Positions 42,233 to 50,968 of a stretch of 64,000 nt of DNA are shown here, piece by piece. Position numbers and translations under genes: made by a program. Source of the DNA: Bog-793 sp963823945 (GTDB lineage: Bacteria; Actinomycetota; Acidimicrobiia; Acidimicrobiales; Bog-793); NCBI GenBank assembly GCA_963823945.1, contig CAWGNK010000005.1, forward strand, positions 248,001 to 312,000. Reading direction: 5' to 3'. Below the pieces are notes generated by a model. It saw only the letters and a program-made list of their open reading frames with translations, did not search any database and was not told where the DNA came from. The number at the start of each line of letters is the position of its first letter. Positions within the stretch are counted from its first letter, which is position 1.

Positions 42233-43443
42233 TGGGCGACCCCCTCTTCTCCCACGGCGTCGGGCTCAGCGTCGTCCTCATCGTGTTGGTGAGGGTTTTC
42301 GTCGCCTTCGGCTTCCTGCTCGTCGCCGTGATGCTGATGATCTGGTTCGAGCGCAAGGTCCTCTCGGACATGCAGAACCGGATCGGGCCGAACCGGACGG
42401 GGAAGTTCGGGATCCTGCAGACGCTCGCCGACGGGGCGAAGCTGATGTTCAAAGAGGACCTGCTGCCCGAGCGGGCAGACCGCGTCGTGTTCCGCCTCGC
42501 GCCGTTCCTCTCGGTCGTGCCGGCCTTCCTCATCTTCGCCATCGTGCCGGTCGGCGGGGTCGTGACGATCGCCCACCACGTCATCGAGCTCCAGGTCGCC
42601 GACCCGCCGGTCGGCATCCTTTTCGTGCTGGCGCTGTCTTCGCTCGCCGTCTACGGCGTGATGCTCGCCGGGTGGTCGTCCGGCTCGAAGTACCCGCTGC
42701 TCGGCTCGGTGCGCGCCGCGGCCCAGATGATCTCCTACGAGGCCGCCCTCGGGCTCACCGTCGTCACGGTGATCCTCGAGTCGCACGGGTTGTCGACGCG
42801 GGCGATCGTCGACAGCCAGGCGCGGTACTTCTGGCATTGGAACGCGCTGCGCCTCTGGGTCGTGCCGTTCGTGATCTTCTTCATCGCCGGGACGGCCGAG
42901 CTCAACCGGCCCCCGTTCGACCTCGCCGAGGGCGACTCCGAGCTCGGTGGCGGGTTCAACACCGAGTACTCGGCGATGCGGTTCGCGATGTTCTACCTCT
43001 CCGAGTACATGAACACGATCACCATGTCGGCGGTCGTCGTGACGCTGTTCTTCGGCGGACCCGACGGCCCCGGGTTCCACGTCGTGCGCTGGCTCTGGCC
43101 GATCCTGTGGTTCCTCGCCAAACTCGTCGTGTTCTTGTACGTCCAGGTCTGGATCCGTGCCGCCCTCCCGAGGCTGCGCTACGACCAGCTGATGAACCTC
43201 GGTTGGAAGTGGCTCATCCCGATCTCGCTCGGCTGGCTCCTCCTCGTCGCCGCCGACCAGATCTCGCGGGTCTGGGGCTTCGGCGTCTTCGGCGGGATCA
43301 TCGTCGCCGGGATCGCGCTCGGCCGCGCCCGCACGACGGCGCGCCGCCGCCGGGAGCACCTGGCCGCGGGAGCGATGCCGCTCGGCGGCGACGGCGGACC
43401 CGCCTCGCTCCAGCTGACCGACACCTCGCCGGCGGGGGGCTGA
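42232..43443 (+). CDS. nuoH: NADH-quinone oxidoreductase subunit H
   Basis: 403-aa membrane subunit lining the quinone chamber and linking electron transfer to proton translocation. Conserved MIWFERKVLSDMQNRIGPNR loop, GWSSGSKYPLLGSVRAAAQM and ELNRPPFDLAEGDSELGGG are complete, including the charged residues of the E-channel. About eight membrane helices. ATG at 42232 overlaps the nuoG stop (TGATG); the preceding GTG codon is not needed. Confidence 0.96.
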   Translation: MGDPLFSHGVGLSVVLIVLVRVFVAFGFLLVAVMLMIWFERKVLSDMQNRIGPNRTGKFGILQTLADGAKLMFKEDLLPERADRVVFRLAPFLSVVPAFLIFAIVPVGGVVTIAHHVIELQVADPPVGILFVLALSSLAVYGVMLAGWSSGSKYPLLGSVRAAAQMISYEAALGLTVVTVILESHGLSTRAIVDSQARYFWHWNALRLWVVPFVIFFIAGTAELNRPPFDLAEGDSELGGGFNTEYSAMRFAMFYLSEYMNTITMSAVVVTLFFGGPDGPGFHVVRWLWPILWFLAKLVVFLYVQVWIRAALPRLRYDQLMNLGWKWLIPISLGWLLLVAADQISRVWGFGVFGGIIVAGIALGRARTTARRRREHLAAGAMPLGGDGGPASLQLTDTSPAGG

Positions 43444-43446
43444 GAA

Positions 43447-44139
43447 ATGGGCCTTTTCGGCGAGACGAACTTCTTCGGCGGGTTCTGGGTGGCGGCGAAG
43501 CAGGTCGCGCGGCCGCGCATCACGGTCCAGTACCCGGCCGAGAAGAGGCCGAAGCCGCCCCGTCTGCACGGCCGTCACGTCCTCAACCGCTACGAGGACG
43601 GGACGGAGAAGTGCATCGGCTGCGAGCTGTGCGCCGCGGTCTGCCCGGCCGACTGCATCTACGTGCGCGGAGCCGACAACCCGCCCGACGCGCCCGTCTC
43701 GCCCGGTGAGCGCTACGGCTACGTCTACGAGATCAACTACCTGCGCTGCATCCACTGCGACCTGTGCGTCGAGGCGTGCCCGACCGAGGCGATCACCGAG
43801 TCCAAGATGTTCGAGTTCTCGTTCACGAGCCGCGCCGACGCGATCTACACGAAGGCCGAACTCGTCGTGGCCGACGACGGCACGGCGCAGCGGCTGCCCT
43901 GGGAGGACTGGCGCCCCGGCGAGGACCGCCACACCTCCGGCTGGATGCGGGCGACGTCGCCGTCCGGCGCGGCCGCCTACGAGGGCCGCGTGCAGTGGTC
44001 GGGCGAGCTCGGCTACGGCGTGCGGGCGCCCGAGGCGGGCCAGCGCGGCGAGCGCGACGACGCCGCGACCGGCAACATCTCGATCCGGGAGACGCAGCGC
44101 AAGAAGATCCCCCGTCGTTTCGGCGGGAGGAGGAGCTGA
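43447..44139 (+). CDS. nuoI: NADH-quinone oxidoreductase subunit I
   Basis: 230-aa ferredoxin-like subunit with 4Fe-4S clusters N6a and N6b: CIGCELCAAVCPADCI and CIHCDLCVEACPTEAI, eight cysteines in the classical pattern. N-terminal amphipathic segment docks on NuoH. The C-terminal extension after TESKMFEFS is long and charged. ATG at 43447, three bases after nuoH. Confidence 0.96.
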   Translation: MGLFGETNFFGGFWVAAKQVARPRITVQYPAEKRPKPPRLHGRHVLNRYEDGTEKCIGCELCAAVCPADCIYVRGADNPPDAPVSPGERYGYVYEINYLRCIHCDLCVEACPTEAITESKMFEFSFTSRADAIYTKAELVVADDGTAQRLPWEDWRPGEDRHTSGWMRATSPSGAAAYEGRVQWSGELGYGVRAPEAGQRGERDDAATGNISIRETQRKKIPRRFGGRRS

Positions 44140-44756
44140 TGGGGGGGCTCCTCGCCACCGTGTCGCTTCCCGACCTCGCGACCTTCCTCGTCGCCGCGGT
44201 GATCCTCGTCGGGGGGGCGCTCGGCGTCGTGCTCGGCCGCAACCCGGTCCACGCCGCGCTCAGCCTCGTGGCGACGCTGCTCGCCGTCGCCGTGCTCTTC
44301 GTGGAGGAGGACGCGCAGTTCCTCGCCGCGGTGCAGATCATCGTCTACACGGGCGCGATCGTCGTGCTGTTCCTGTTCGTCCTCATGCTGCTCGGCGTCG
44401 ACCGCCGGGAGCGCGCCCTCGTCGAGCAGTTCCGTGGCCAACGCCTCGTCGCGCTCGGTCTCGGGGCGCTCGTGCTCGCCGAGGTGCTGCTGCTCGGCAC
44501 CGGTCACTGGACGACCGGCGCCCACGCGACGACCGGCGCCCTTTCCCGCCCGCTGTCCAACGTCGCCGAGCTCGGCCGGGCGATCTTCACGACGTACCTT
44601 CTTCCTTTCGAGATCACCTCGGCGCTGCTCGTCGTGGCGGTCGTCGCCGCGGTCGTGCTCGCCCGGCGCTTCGACGCGCCCGCCCAAGACGAGCGGCCCC
44701 CGGCGGGCGACCCCGGCGACCGACCCGGAGACGAGAGCGAGGTGGCGGGCCGATGA
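44139..44756 (+). CDS. nuoJ: NADH-quinone oxidoreductase subunit J
   Basis: 205-aa membrane subunit with five helices; NPVHAALSLVATLLAVAVLFV and QFLAAVQIIVYTGAIVVLFLF cover the conserved pi-bulge helix used in proton-path gating. ATG at 44139 overlaps the nuoI stop (TGATG). The C-terminal 25 residues are acidic and Pro-rich. Confidence 0.95.
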   Translation: MGGLLATVSLPDLATFLVAAVILVGGALGVVLGRNPVHAALSLVATLLAVAVLFVEEDAQFLAAVQIIVYTGAIVVLFLFVLMLLGVDRRERALVEQFRGQRLVALGLGALVLAEVLLLGTGHWTTGAHATTGALSRPLSNVAELGRAIFTTYLLPFEITSALLVVAVVAAVVLARRFDAPAQDERPPAGDPGDRPGDESEVAGR

Positions 44757-45058
44757 CGATCGACGGCTCCTGGTACCTCGCGCTGGCGGCGGTCGTGTTC
44801 ACGATCGGCGCCGTCGGCGTGCTCGTCCGGCGCAACGTGCTCGTGATGTTCATGTGCATCGAGCTGATGCTGAACGCGGCGAACCTCACCTTCGTCACGT
44901 TCTCCCGCCAGCTCAACGACATCGGTGGCCAGGTGGCCGTGTTCTTCGTGCTCGTCGTGGCGGCGGCCGAGGTCGTCGTCGGCCTCGGCATCATCGTCGC
45001 CATCTACCGGCGCCGGGTCGGTGCGACGGCGGACGACCCCCACGAGCTGAGGGGCTGA
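44753..45058 (+). CDS. nuoK: NADH-quinone oxidoreductase subunit K
   Basis: 101-aa three-helix membrane subunit, MrpC-like. Conserved glutamates lie in MFMCIELMLNAANL and VVAAAEVVVGLGIIV, both required for proton movement in characterised enzymes. ATG at 44753 in a 4-base overlap with nuoJ. Confidence 0.96.
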   Translation: MTIDGSWYLALAAVVFTIGAVGVLVRRNVLVMFMCIELMLNAANLTFVTFSRQLNDIGGQVAVFFVLVVAAAEVVVGLGIIVAIYRRRVGATADDPHELRG

Positions 45059-45065
45059 GACGACC

Positions 45066-46952
45066 GTGCTGCATTTCGCCTACCTCATCCCGCTTTTGCC
45101 CCTCGCCGGGTTCGCGCTGCTGTGCGTCGCGGGAAGGCGGATCGGCAACCCCGTGGCGGGCTGGATCGCGACGCTCGCCGTCGCGGCCGCCTTCGCCATG
45201 TCGGTCGTCGTCCTCGTCTCGCTCTTCGCCCACGCGCCCGACGGGCGCCTGTTCACCCAGCACTGGTTCACGTGGTTCCGGGTCGACCGGCTGACCGTCG
45301 ACGTCGGGCTGCGGATCGACCCGCTCTCGGTGACGATGGCGCTGTTCGTCACCGGCGTGAGCGCGCTCATCCACCTCTACTCGATCGGCTACATGGAGCA
45401 CGACGAGGACTTCGCCAAGTTCTTCTGCTACCTCAACCTCTTCGTCTTCTCGATGCTCATGCTCGTGCTGTCGAGCAACCTGCTCGTCACCTTCTTCGGC
45501 TGGGAAGGCGTCGGCGTCTGCTCGTACCTGCTCATCGCCTTCTGGTTCCGCCGCCCCTCGGCGGCGAGCGCCGGCAAGAAGGCGATGATCTACAACCGCA
45601 TCGGCGACGCCGGGTTCCTCGTCGCCCTGTTCCTCATCTTCGAGCGCACGGGGAGCCTCGACTACCAGACGGTGTTCGCCCGGCTCGGGCGGATCTCGCC
45701 GACGGACCTCGTCGCGATCGCGCTGTTGCTGTTCCTCGGTGCCGCCGGCAAGTCGGCACAGATCCCGCTGTTCCCGTGGCTCGCCGACGCGATGGAGGGC
45801 CCGACCCCCGTCTCGGCTCTGATCCACGCCGCGACGATGGTGACGGCGGGCGTCTACCTGATGTGCCGGATCAACCCGATCCTGCACGCCGCCCCGGACG
45901 CAGCCCACGTCGTGGCGTGGGTCGGCGTCGTGACCGCCCTCGTCGCGGCGACGATCGGCTGCGCCCAGACCGACATCAAGAAGGTCCTCGCCTACTCGAC
46001 GGTCTCCCAGCTCGGCTACATGTTCCTCGCCGCCGGGACCGGTGCCTACGTGGCGGCGATCTTCCTCATGCTCGCCCACGCCTTCTACAAGGCGCTGCTC
46101 TTCCTGTCCGCCGGCTCGGTCATCCACGCCATGGACGGGGAGCAGGACCTGAAGAAGATGGGGGCGCTGCGCGCCTTCATGCCGGTGACGGCGGTCACGT
46201 TCTTCGTGGGCTGGCTCTCGATCGCCGGCGTGCCGCCGTTCAGCGGCTTCTGGGCGAAAAGCGACGTGCTGGAGAACGCCTGGGCCGTCAGCCCCGCGCT
46301 CTGGGCGATCGGCGCCGTGACGGCGGTGCTGACCGCCTACTACATGGGCCGGGAGTTCTTCCTGGTGTTCATGGGCGATCCCCGCTGGCAGGGCGCGCGC
46401 CCCGGCGGAGACGCGCCCCGCGACCCGGGCTGGGTGATGGGGGTGCCGCTGGTCGTGCTGGCGGCGTGCTCGTTTCTCGGGCTGTTCATCGACCTGCCGT
46501 TCCACCCGACCTGGACGTTCCTCGAACGCTGGTTGCAACCGGTCGTCGGGGCCTCGGCTGCCGTCCACCACTACGGCCTCGCCGAGCTGTGGGGCTTCGG
46601 TCTCGCCGACGTGGCGTTCGCCGCCCTCGGCATCGCGATGGCGGCGGCGGTGTGGCGCGCGGCCGTCAACCGGCCGCGCCTCGAGCCGCGCTTTCTGTTC
46701 ATGGCGTGGTTCATCGACTGGAGCTACGACCGCTTCGTCGCCCGCCCGGGCGCCCTCGTCTCCTCGTTCGCCTCGTCGGTCGTGGAGGCCCGCGTCATCG
46801 ACGGGGCCGTCGAAGGGACGGCGCGGCTCGTGCGCCGCGGCGGTGAGCGGTTGCGGCGCGTGCAGACGGGGTACGTGCGGACCTACGCCGCGGTGATCGT
46901 CGGCGGGATCGTCATCCTCGTCGCCTACCTCGTGACGAGGGCCGGGTCATGA
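45066..46952 (+). CDS. nuoL: NADH-quinone oxidoreductase subunit L
   Basis: 628-aa distal antiporter-like proton-pumping subunit. Typical segments: EGVGVCSYLLIAFWFRR (with the conserved Glu), KSAQIPLFPWLADAMEGPTP, VLAYSTVSQLGYMFLAAG and GVPPFSGFWAKSD. The C-terminal lateral helix with its charged VRTYAAVIVGG end is present. GTG at 45066, seven bases after nuoK. Confidence 0.96.
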   Translation: MLHFAYLIPLLPLAGFALLCVAGRRIGNPVAGWIATLAVAAAFAMSVVVLVSLFAHAPDGRLFTQHWFTWFRVDRLTVDVGLRIDPLSVTMALFVTGVSALIHLYSIGYMEHDEDFAKFFCYLNLFVFSMLMLVLSSNLLVTFFGWEGVGVCSYLLIAFWFRRPSAASAGKKAMIYNRIGDAGFLVALFLIFERTGSLDYQTVFARLGRISPTDLVAIALLLFLGAAGKSAQIPLFPWLADAMEGPTPVSALIHAATMVTAGVYLMCRINPILHAAPDAAHVVAWVGVVTALVAATIGCAQTDIKKVLAYSTVSQLGYMFLAAGTGAYVAAIFLMLAHAFYKALLFLSAGSVIHAMDGEQDLKKMGALRAFMPVTAVTFFVGWLSIAGVPPFSGFWAKSDVLENAWAVSPALWAIGAVTAVLTAYYMGREFFLVFMGDPRWQGARPGGDAPRDPGWVMGVPLVVLAACSFLGLFIDLPFHPTWTFLERWLQPVVGASAAVHHYGLAELWGFGLADVAFAALGIAMAAAVWRAAVNRPRLEPRFLFMAWFIDWSYDRFVARPGALVSSFASSVVEARVIDGAVEGTARLVRRGGERLRRVQTGYVRTYAAVIVGGIVILVAYLVTRAGS

Positions 46953-48532
46953 GCTTCCACGTCCTCGCCGCCGGTTTCGCCGGCCAGCACGCCTTCCCGT
47001 TCCTCACGGCGCTCGTCCTCACGCCTCTCGGCGCGGCGGTCGTCGCCATCGTGCTCCCGCGGCGGGCGGTCTGGGCGATCCGCGCCGTCGGCCTGGCGGG
47101 GGCGCTCGGCGTGCTGGGGATCGCGGCGGCGGTCCTCGACGAGTTCCGGGCGGGATTCGGCGGCTACCAGATGGTCACGGTGCACCCCTGGGTCGGTTCG
47201 CTCGGCATCTCGTGGAGCCTCGGCGTCGACGGGATCTCGCTGTTCTTGATCCTGCTCTCGGCGCTGCTCTTTGCCCTCGCGCTGGTGGGCGCGGGGGAGC
47301 GCACGAACGTGAAGTCGTTCACCGTCTGGATCCTGCTCCTCGAGACGGCGTGCCTCGGGAGCTTCTGCTCGCTCGACCTGCTGCTGTTCTTCCTGTTCTT
47401 CGAGACGACCCTCGTACCCGTCTACTTCATCATCGTCGGCTGGGGCCACGAGAAGCGGAACCACGCCGCGATGAAGTTCTTCATCTACACCTTCACCGGC
47501 TCGGCGCTGATGCTCGTCGGCATCCTGGCGCTCGTCTCGATCCACGCCGGCCAGACGGGCGTGACGACGTTCGACATCCGCCAGCTCGCCGCGACCCATC
47601 TCTCCGGCACGGCGGGGGTGCTGTTGCTGCTCGCCTTCACCGCGGCCTTCGCCGTGAAAGCGCCCATCTTCCCGTTCCACACCTGGTCGCCGGAGGCCTA
47701 CCGCGAGGCACCGGTCGCCGGCTCGGTGTTGCTGGCGGGCGTCACCGCCAAGCTCGGCACCTACGGCATCGTCCGGTTCGATCTCGGACTCTTCCCGCAC
47801 GCGACGGTCGTGCTGGCCCCGGTGTTCCTGACGCTCGGCGTCGCCGGCATCGTCTACGGGGCGATCGTCGCCGCCGTGCAAAAGGACCTGAAGCGGCTCG
47901 TCGCCTACTCGTCGCTCGCGCACATCGGCTTCATCGTCATCGGCGCCTTCGCGCTCACCGGCGAGGCGCTCTCCGGCGCGGTGCTGCAGATGGTGAACCA
48001 CGGCCTCATCACGGCGGCGCTCTTCCTCCTCGTGGCGATGATCTACCGGCGGCGCCAGACGATGAGCGTCACGCACCTCGGGGGCCTGCAGCGGCGCGCG
48101 CCGGTGATGGCGGCGACGTTCACGCTGGTCGTGCTGGCGTCGATCGGCGTGCCGGGGCTCAACGGCTTCGTGGGCGAGTTCCTCATCCTCGCCGGCACCT
48201 TCCTCACCCACCGCTGGTGGGCCGTCGTCGCCGTCGCCGGGGTGGTGCTCGCTGCCGTCTACCTGCTCTGGGCCTACCAGCAGATCTTCCACGGCCCGGA
48301 ACGGGAGTCCGAGCGCGACAAGCCCTTCCGTGACCTCACCTGGCGGGAGGGCGCCGTGCTGGCGCCGCTCATCGTGCTCATCGTGGCGATGGGCGTCTAC
48401 CCGAGGCCGGTGCTCGACCGGATCACGCCGTCGGTCGACCGGCTCATCACCCACGTCGAGCAGGTCGCCCACCCGAACATCCCCCGGGTCGGCCAGCCCG
48501 GGCCGGCGACGCAGGACGAGGTCGCCAAGTGA
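46949..48532 (+). CDS. nuoM: NADH-quinone oxidoreductase subunit M
   Basis: 527-aa antiporter-like proton-pumping subunit with about 14 helices. Recognisable motifs: FFLFFETTLVPVYFIIVGWG (conserved Glu), AVKAPIFPFHTWSPEAYREAP, DLKRLVAYSSLAHIGF and LNGFVGEFLILAG. ATG at 46949, overlapping nuoL by four bases. Confidence 0.96.
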   Translation: MSFHVLAAGFAGQHAFPFLTALVLTPLGAAVVAIVLPRRAVWAIRAVGLAGALGVLGIAAAVLDEFRAGFGGYQMVTVHPWVGSLGISWSLGVDGISLFLILLSALLFALALVGAGERTNVKSFTVWILLLETACLGSFCSLDLLLFFLFFETTLVPVYFIIVGWGHEKRNHAAMKFFIYTFTGSALMLVGILALVSIHAGQTGVTTFDIRQLAATHLSGTAGVLLLLAFTAAFAVKAPIFPFHTWSPEAYREAPVAGSVLLAGVTAKLGTYGIVRFDLGLFPHATVVLAPVFLTLGVAGIVYGAIVAAVQKDLKRLVAYSSLAHIGFIVIGAFALTGEALSGAVLQMVNHGLITAALFLLVAMIYRRRQTMSVTHLGGLQRRAPVMAATFTLVVLASIGVPGLNGFVGEFLILAGTFLTHRWWAVVAVAGVVLAAVYLLWAYQQIFHGPERESERDKPFRDLTWREGAVLAPLIVLIVAMGVYPRPVLDRITPSVDRLITHVEQVAHPNIPRVGQPGPATQDEVAK

Positions 48533-50094
48533 CGCCTCTCACCGCGGTGCTGGCCTCGGCGGGGCTCGTGATCCCGCACATCGACTACACCGCGCTGGCG
48601 CCGGAGCTGATCCTGCTCGGCGGGGTGCTCGTGCTGATCGGGGTCTCGGCGATGACGCCGCGGCGCGCCCCGACGGGTGTCTACGCCACGATGACCGTGG
48701 CGATCGCCGTGGCCGCCCTCGTCGCGTCGCTCCGGTTGTGGCGGGACGTGGCGAACCACGGCGCCTTCACGACCGTCGCCCACTCGGTCGACGTCGACGG
48801 CTTCGCCGTCTACTTCCTCGTGCTCGTGCCGTGCATCCTCGTCGTGGCGGCGATCATCGGCTCGGGATACCTGCGGCGTGAGGGGATCGCCGGCTGCGAG
48901 TACTACGCCCTCGCCCTCATCTCCGGGTCGGGGGCGATGCTGATGGCCTCGGCGAACGACCTGATCTTCATCTTCCTGGCCCTCGAGGTGCTGTCGATCC
49001 CGCTCTACGTGCTGGCGGGGTTCGACCGCCGCCGGACCACCTCCCAGGAGGCGGCGATCAAGTACTTCGTGCTGGGGGCGTTCTCCTCGGCGGTCTTCGT
49101 CTACGGCATCGCCCTCGTCTACGGGGCGACGGGGTCGACGAACCTGGCGGAGATCGGCGCCTTCCTCGCCCACAACGTCATCACCGCCAACGGGGTGCTG
49201 CTCGCCGGGATCGCCCTGCTGATCGTCGGCTTCTCGTTCAAGGTCGCGGCGGTGCCGTTCCACATGTGGACCCCCGACGTCTACAAGGGCGCGCCGACCC
49301 CGGTGACGGGGTTCATGGCGGCGCTCGCCAAGGCCGGCGGGTTCGCGGCCTTCCTGCGGGTCTTCGTCTCGACGTTCCCGACGCTGCGCGGCGACTGGCA
49401 GCCGGTCATCTGGGCGCTCGCCGCCGTCACGCTGTTGGGCGGCGCGATCGTCGCCCTCGCCCAGCGCGACGTGAAGCGCATGCTCGCCTACTCCTCGATC
49501 AACCACGCCGGGTTCGTCCTCATCGGGCTGCAGGCGGCGACGACGAAGGGCGTGGCGGCGAGCGCCTACTACGTGTTCGCCTACGCCTTCATGGTGCTCG
49601 GCAGCTTCGCCGTCGTCGGCGTCGTGGGGGCGAAGGGCGACAGGCAACACGACCTCGAGGCCTACCGGGGGCTCGCGGCCCGCAACCCGGTGCTGGCGAC
49701 CGTGTTCACGGTGCTGCTGCTCGCCCAGGCGGGGGTGCCCTTCACGACGGGGTTCTTCGCCAAGTTCTACGTCGTCGCGGCGTCGGTCGGCGCCCACAGC
49801 TATGCGCTCGCCGTCATCGCGATGGGCTCGGCCGCGATCGCGGTCTTCTTCTACCTGCGCGTCGTGCTGCTGATGTACTCGGCCCAGCCCGCCGATCCGG
49901 GCGACGAGGCGGCCGCGACGAGCGGCGGGGCCGGGGGAGTCGCGACCCTGGTGCACACCCCGGTAGCGCGACTGGTCGTCCAGCCCTCGGTCGCACTGGG
50001 GCTGGCCGTGAGCGTCGGCGTGACCGTCGTCTTCGGGGTCTGGCCCCAGCCGCTCATCGACTTCGCGCGGGCCGCGACGCTCATCTTCCACTAG
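48529..50094 (+). CDS. nuoN: NADH-quinone oxidoreductase subunit N
   Basis: 521-aa third antiporter-like subunit and last gene of the operon. Motifs include LALEVLSIPLYVLAGFDRR (conserved Glu), FKVAAVPFHMWTPDVYKGAP, DVKRMLAYSSINHAGF and GVPFTTGFFAKFYV. GTG at 48529 overlaps nuoM; stop TAG. The near-gapless operon implies coupled translation of all 14 subunits. Confidence 0.96.
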   Translation: MTPLTAVLASAGLVIPHIDYTALAPELILLGGVLVLIGVSAMTPRRAPTGVYATMTVAIAVAALVASLRLWRDVANHGAFTTVAHSVDVDGFAVYFLVLVPCILVVAAIIGSGYLRREGIAGCEYYALALISGSGAMLMASANDLIFIFLALEVLSIPLYVLAGFDRRRTTSQEAAIKYFVLGAFSSAVFVYGIALVYGATGSTNLAEIGAFLAHNVITANGVLLAGIALLIVGFSFKVAAVPFHMWTPDVYKGAPTPVTGFMAALAKAGGFAAFLRVFVSTFPTLRGDWQPVIWALAAVTLLGGAIVALAQRDVKRMLAYSSINHAGFVLIGLQAATTKGVAASAYYVFAYAFMVLGSFAVVGVVGAKGDRQHDLEAYRGLAARNPVLATVFTVLLLAQAGVPFTTGFFAKFYVVAASVGAHSYALAVIAMGSAAIAVFFYLRVVLLMYSAQPADPGDEAAATSGGAGGVATLVHTPVARLVVQPSVALGLAVSVGVTVVFGVWPQPLIDFARAATLIFH

Positions 50095-50106
50095 AAGGCG
50101 GGTTCC

Positions 50107-50134
50107 GGCCCCGGTCCCCTGATCGCCCGGGGCC
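50107..50134. terminator. hairpin between convergent nuoN and yajQ
   Basis: Perfect 8-bp stem GGCCCCGG / CCGGGGCC with a 12-base loop, in the short space between the two convergent genes. No T-run on either side; a bidirectional or rho-assisted end is possible. Confidence 0.4.
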
Positions 50135-50144
50135 GCGGGCGGGA

Positions 50145-50633
50145 TCAGTCGCGGAAGTTGCCGAACTGGATCGGGATGCCGAGGTCCTCCGCTTTCAGCT
50201 TCGCGATCACCGCCTGGAGGTCGTCGCGTTTCTTGCCGAAGACGCGCACCTGGTCCCCCTGGGACTGCGAGGTGACGCCGCGCAGGTTGAGCTCCTTCAC
50301 GATCTTGTTGATGCGACGGGCGTGGTCGGCCGAGATCCCGGCCTGGAGGGCGACGTGCTGGCGGACGGTGCCCTTGGCGGCCTCCTCGACCTTGCCGTAG
50401 GAGAGGGCCTTCAGCGACACCTGGCGGCGCACCAGCTTCTCCTCGAGGACCTGGGTGAGCGCGCGCAGGCGGTCGTCGGTGGGCGCGTTCAGCTCGATCT
50501 CGTGCGGCCCGAGCTCGAGCGACGAGCCGGTGTTCTTGAAGTCGAACCGGGTCGCGACCTCGCGCGAGGCCTGGTCGACCGCGTTGCGCACTTCTTGGAA
50601 GTCGATCTCGGAGGTGACGTCGAAGCTCGGCAT
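50145..50633 (-). CDS. YajQ family nucleotide-binding protein
   Basis: 162-aa two-domain protein with the family start PSFDVTSEIDFQEVRNAVDQA and the DFKNTGSSLEL core, then KIVKELNLRGVTSQSQGDQVRV and the terminal PIQFGNFRD. Members bind nucleotides including cyclic di-GMP and in some bacteria act with transcription factors; the actinobacterial role is unclear. ATG at 50633 preferred to a GTG nine bases upstream. It is convergent with nuoN. Confidence 0.92.
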   Translation of the reverse strand: MPSFDVTSEIDFQEVRNAVDQASREVATRFDFKNTGSSLELGPHEIELNAPTDDRLRALTQVLEEKLVRRQVSLKALSYGKVEEAAKGTVRQHVALQAGISADHARRINKIVKELNLRGVTSQSQGDQVRVFGKKRDDLQAVIAKLKAEDLGIPIQFGNFRD

Positions 50634-50717
50634 GCCCACCACGCTACCGGTGGGGCCCGCCGCGCTCCGGCCGGCTCACCTCGGCTCCGCCGGCATCGGA
50701 TATCCTCGTCGTCTCGC

Positions 50718-50799
50718 GGGTCGGTACCCAAGCGGACAACGGGAGCAGACTGTAAATCTGCTGGCAATGCCTACGTAGGTTCAAATCCTACCCGGCCCA
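50718..50799 (+). tRNA. tRNA-Tyr (anticodon GTA)
   Basis: Class II tRNA with a long variable arm. Acceptor GGGTCGG pairs with CCGGCCC (one T-G wobble), discriminator A at 50799. Anticodon stem GCAGA/TCTGC, anticodon GTA in the CTGTAAA loop. T-loop TTCAAAT. CCA is not encoded. Confidence 0.95.
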
Positions 50800-50968
50800 C
50801 TTTTCCAACCTATTGGCCGGCTTCACAGCGCCGGTCGTGTTGCCCTTCGCATCACGCAGTGGCGCGCGGCGCAGCGCCGGCGGGCGGGTCGCCATCTTGC
50901 CGGGGACGGAGAGCCGGCGGGACCTTCTTCTCTTGTCGGGCGGGCCGCGTTGGACGAACCTGGTCGCG

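Noticed and set aside
41914..43932. Long minus-strand open frame of about 670 codons opposite nuoG-nuoI
   Set aside because: Shadow of the nuo genes: rich in Asp, Glu, Arg and His with no domain; no ribosome-binding site or promoter.
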